From Sulfuricurvum sp. (GTDB lineage Bacteria; Campylobacterota; Campylobacteria; Campylobacterales; Sulfurimonadaceae), in contig NZ_JAQUHV010000002.1 of assembly GCF_028681615.1 (NCBI RefSeq), positions 62,001 through 126,000 of the forward strand: 64,000 nucleotides of DNA. Reading direction: 5' to 3'. Positions 63,166 through 64,000 of the stretch are shown in pieces; position 1 is the stretch's first letter, and each line of letters begins with the position of its first letter. The notes below the pieces were generated by a model, which was not told the origin of the DNA, did not search any database, and saw nothing but the letters and a program-made list of their open reading frames with translations. The position numbers were made by a program, and so were the translations under genes.

Positions 63166-64000
63166 GTGGTTTCCTTGTGGAGTATGTGTTCGATTAGACG
63201 GGCCGCCTTGTCAAATTCGAAGCGTTGAATAAACTCATATGCGTCTCTTAATTCCGCATCCGATGCATTGTGCAAAATAGCGGCATCATCATAGGCCGTT
63301 GCGTCAGCATTTCGCAGTTTTTGAAGCAGTGTGTCCAATATGGAGTCGGAAATCACAATGGATTCGGCTACGGATTGTTCCTCGGGTATGGTATGGATAA
63401 GCGAACCGAGACGTTGTATCTCATTGTCGATATTTTCAAGCACATCATTGTCTCGGTTAATGGGATGATCCGATAGTTCCGCTTCACGGGAAAGTTGGGT
63501 CAAATAGGTCATACCGAGCATAGCGGCAACACTTTTAAGGGTATGACAAAGCCGTTTTTGCGTATCGGGCGAATTACGTTCCGAAGAGAAGTAGCGTTCA
63601 CGGAAATCTTTGTTTTCAGCATAGAATTTTTTTAATAGCCGATGGTAGAGTTGTGTATTGCCGCCGATGCGTTTAATGGCGATTTCACTCTCTATTCCAT
63701 CGATAGGATAGACGTTTAGCGCAGATTCAGCAGTCTGTGATTTCTCTATAAGGGCGATGTGGCAATGGTGTGCAATTTCCTGAAACAATTTTGTTGAATC
63801 AATGGGCTTGGTGATGTAACCGTCCATACCGGCTTGACGGCAGCTCTCTTCATCTCCATCCAAAACATTGGCTGTCATCGCGATAATCGGTATATGAGGG
63901 AGTGAGGAATTGCTGCGAATGCGCCGAGTCGCTTCGTATCCGTCCATTACCGGCATTTGGCAGTCCATCAAGACAACATCCGGAGTCGGATGGTGAGCAA
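63162..64000 (-). CDS. Hybrid sensor histidine kinase, receiver and HPt part
   Basis: The gene continues past the window's right edge; only the C-terminal 279 residues are visible. A receiver domain ends here (DVVLMDCQMPVMDG with its Asp, then MTAN and KPID switch sequences). It is followed by an HPt domain whose phospho-accepting His is in CHTLKSVAAML, and by a short C-terminal tail. In such phosphorelays the HPt passes phosphate to a separate regulator, here probably the downstream HD-GYP protein (four-base overlap). An internal TTG at 63971 is not the true start. Confidence 0.88.
   Translation of the reverse strand, partial: AHHPTPDVVLMDCQMPVMDGYEATRRIRSNSSLPHIPIIAMTANVLDGDEESCRQAGMDGYITKPIDSTKLFQEIAHHCHIALIEKSQTAESALNVYPIDGIESEIAIKRIGGNTQLYHRLLKKFYAENKDFRERYFSSERNSPDTQKRLCHTLKSVAAMLGMTYLTQLSREAELSDHPINRDNDVLENIDNEIQRLGSLIHTIPEEQSVAESIVISDSILDTLLQKLRNADATAYDDAAILHNASDAELRDAYEFIQRFEFDKAARLIEHILHKETT

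Overview
The window is chromosomal DNA from a free-living member of the Campylobacterota (Epsilonproteobacteria), most like the Sulfuricurvum/Sulfurimonas group. The evidence is the gene order tuf-rpmG-tRNA(Trp)-secE-nusG-rplKAJL-rpoB-rpoC-rpsL-rpsG-fusA, sigma-70 promoters built around a TATAAT with T-rich DNA in front and usually no clear -35, a sigma-54 promoter on flgB-flgC-fliE, and prepilins of the Ala-Phe-Thr-Leu-Ile-Glu type. The genus is an inference; no rRNA is present.

Layout. 1-1226: the end of a ChaA-type cation/proton antiporter and yaaA. 1244-18516: a translation and transcription block, opened by four tRNAs (Thr, Tyr, Gly, Thr) ahead of tuf and running to fusA. 18549-30007/31020: a mixed block with a large periplasmic-sensor HD-GYP protein, a fumarylacetoacetase-fold protein, a cytochrome b561-like protein, bpt-prfB, panC plus a lipoprotein gene, flgB-flgC-fliE-ftsI, and ftsW-murG. 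31017-45558 (minus strand): one long tight cluster for an MSHA-like type IV pilus or pseudopilus (Q-like adhesin, four pilin-like proteins, then I, J, K, L, M, N, E, G in the Vibrio/Shewanella order, then a 31-codon membrane ORF). 45704-47371: leuA. 47405-48660: a small AT-rich accessory patch holding a broken membrane-protein gene and a DUF4160/DUF2442 pair. 48765-56294: alaS, a four-helix membrane protein, maf, a bioF-like gene, an orphan ABC ATPase and a class A PBP, followed by tRNA-Gln. 56461-64000: a DedA protein, uvrB, a DUF2721 protein, a small coiled-coil pair, two small periplasmic proteins (one a c-type cytochrome), a D,D-carboxypeptidase, and a receiver/HD-GYP protein next to the end of a hybrid histidine kinase.

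Connections. Cell-wall synthesis and division recur (ftsI, ftsW, murG, PBP1A, the carboxypeptidase, maf). Cyclic-di-GMP is a second theme: two HD-GYP phosphodiesterase-type proteins lie in the same window as a pilus ATPase whose N-terminus has the two-repeat MshEN pattern known to bind c-di-GMP. FtsI sits downstream of flagellar basal-body genes that have a sigma-54 promoter, so its expression may be tied partly to flagellar assembly.

No rRNA, CRISPR array, insertion sequence or complete prophage was seen. Every stretch above about 300 bases carries a gene. Intergenic spaces are short and hold promoters, hairpins and a few palindromic repeats. The most unusual items are the MSHA-like cluster with its giant two-LamG adhesin and tiny terminal ORF, the PhnD-like/GAF/HD-GYP/degenerate-GGDEF protein with a seemingly leaderless start, the triple-lesion pseudogene, and the palindromic elements at 57050-57159 and 60735-60804.
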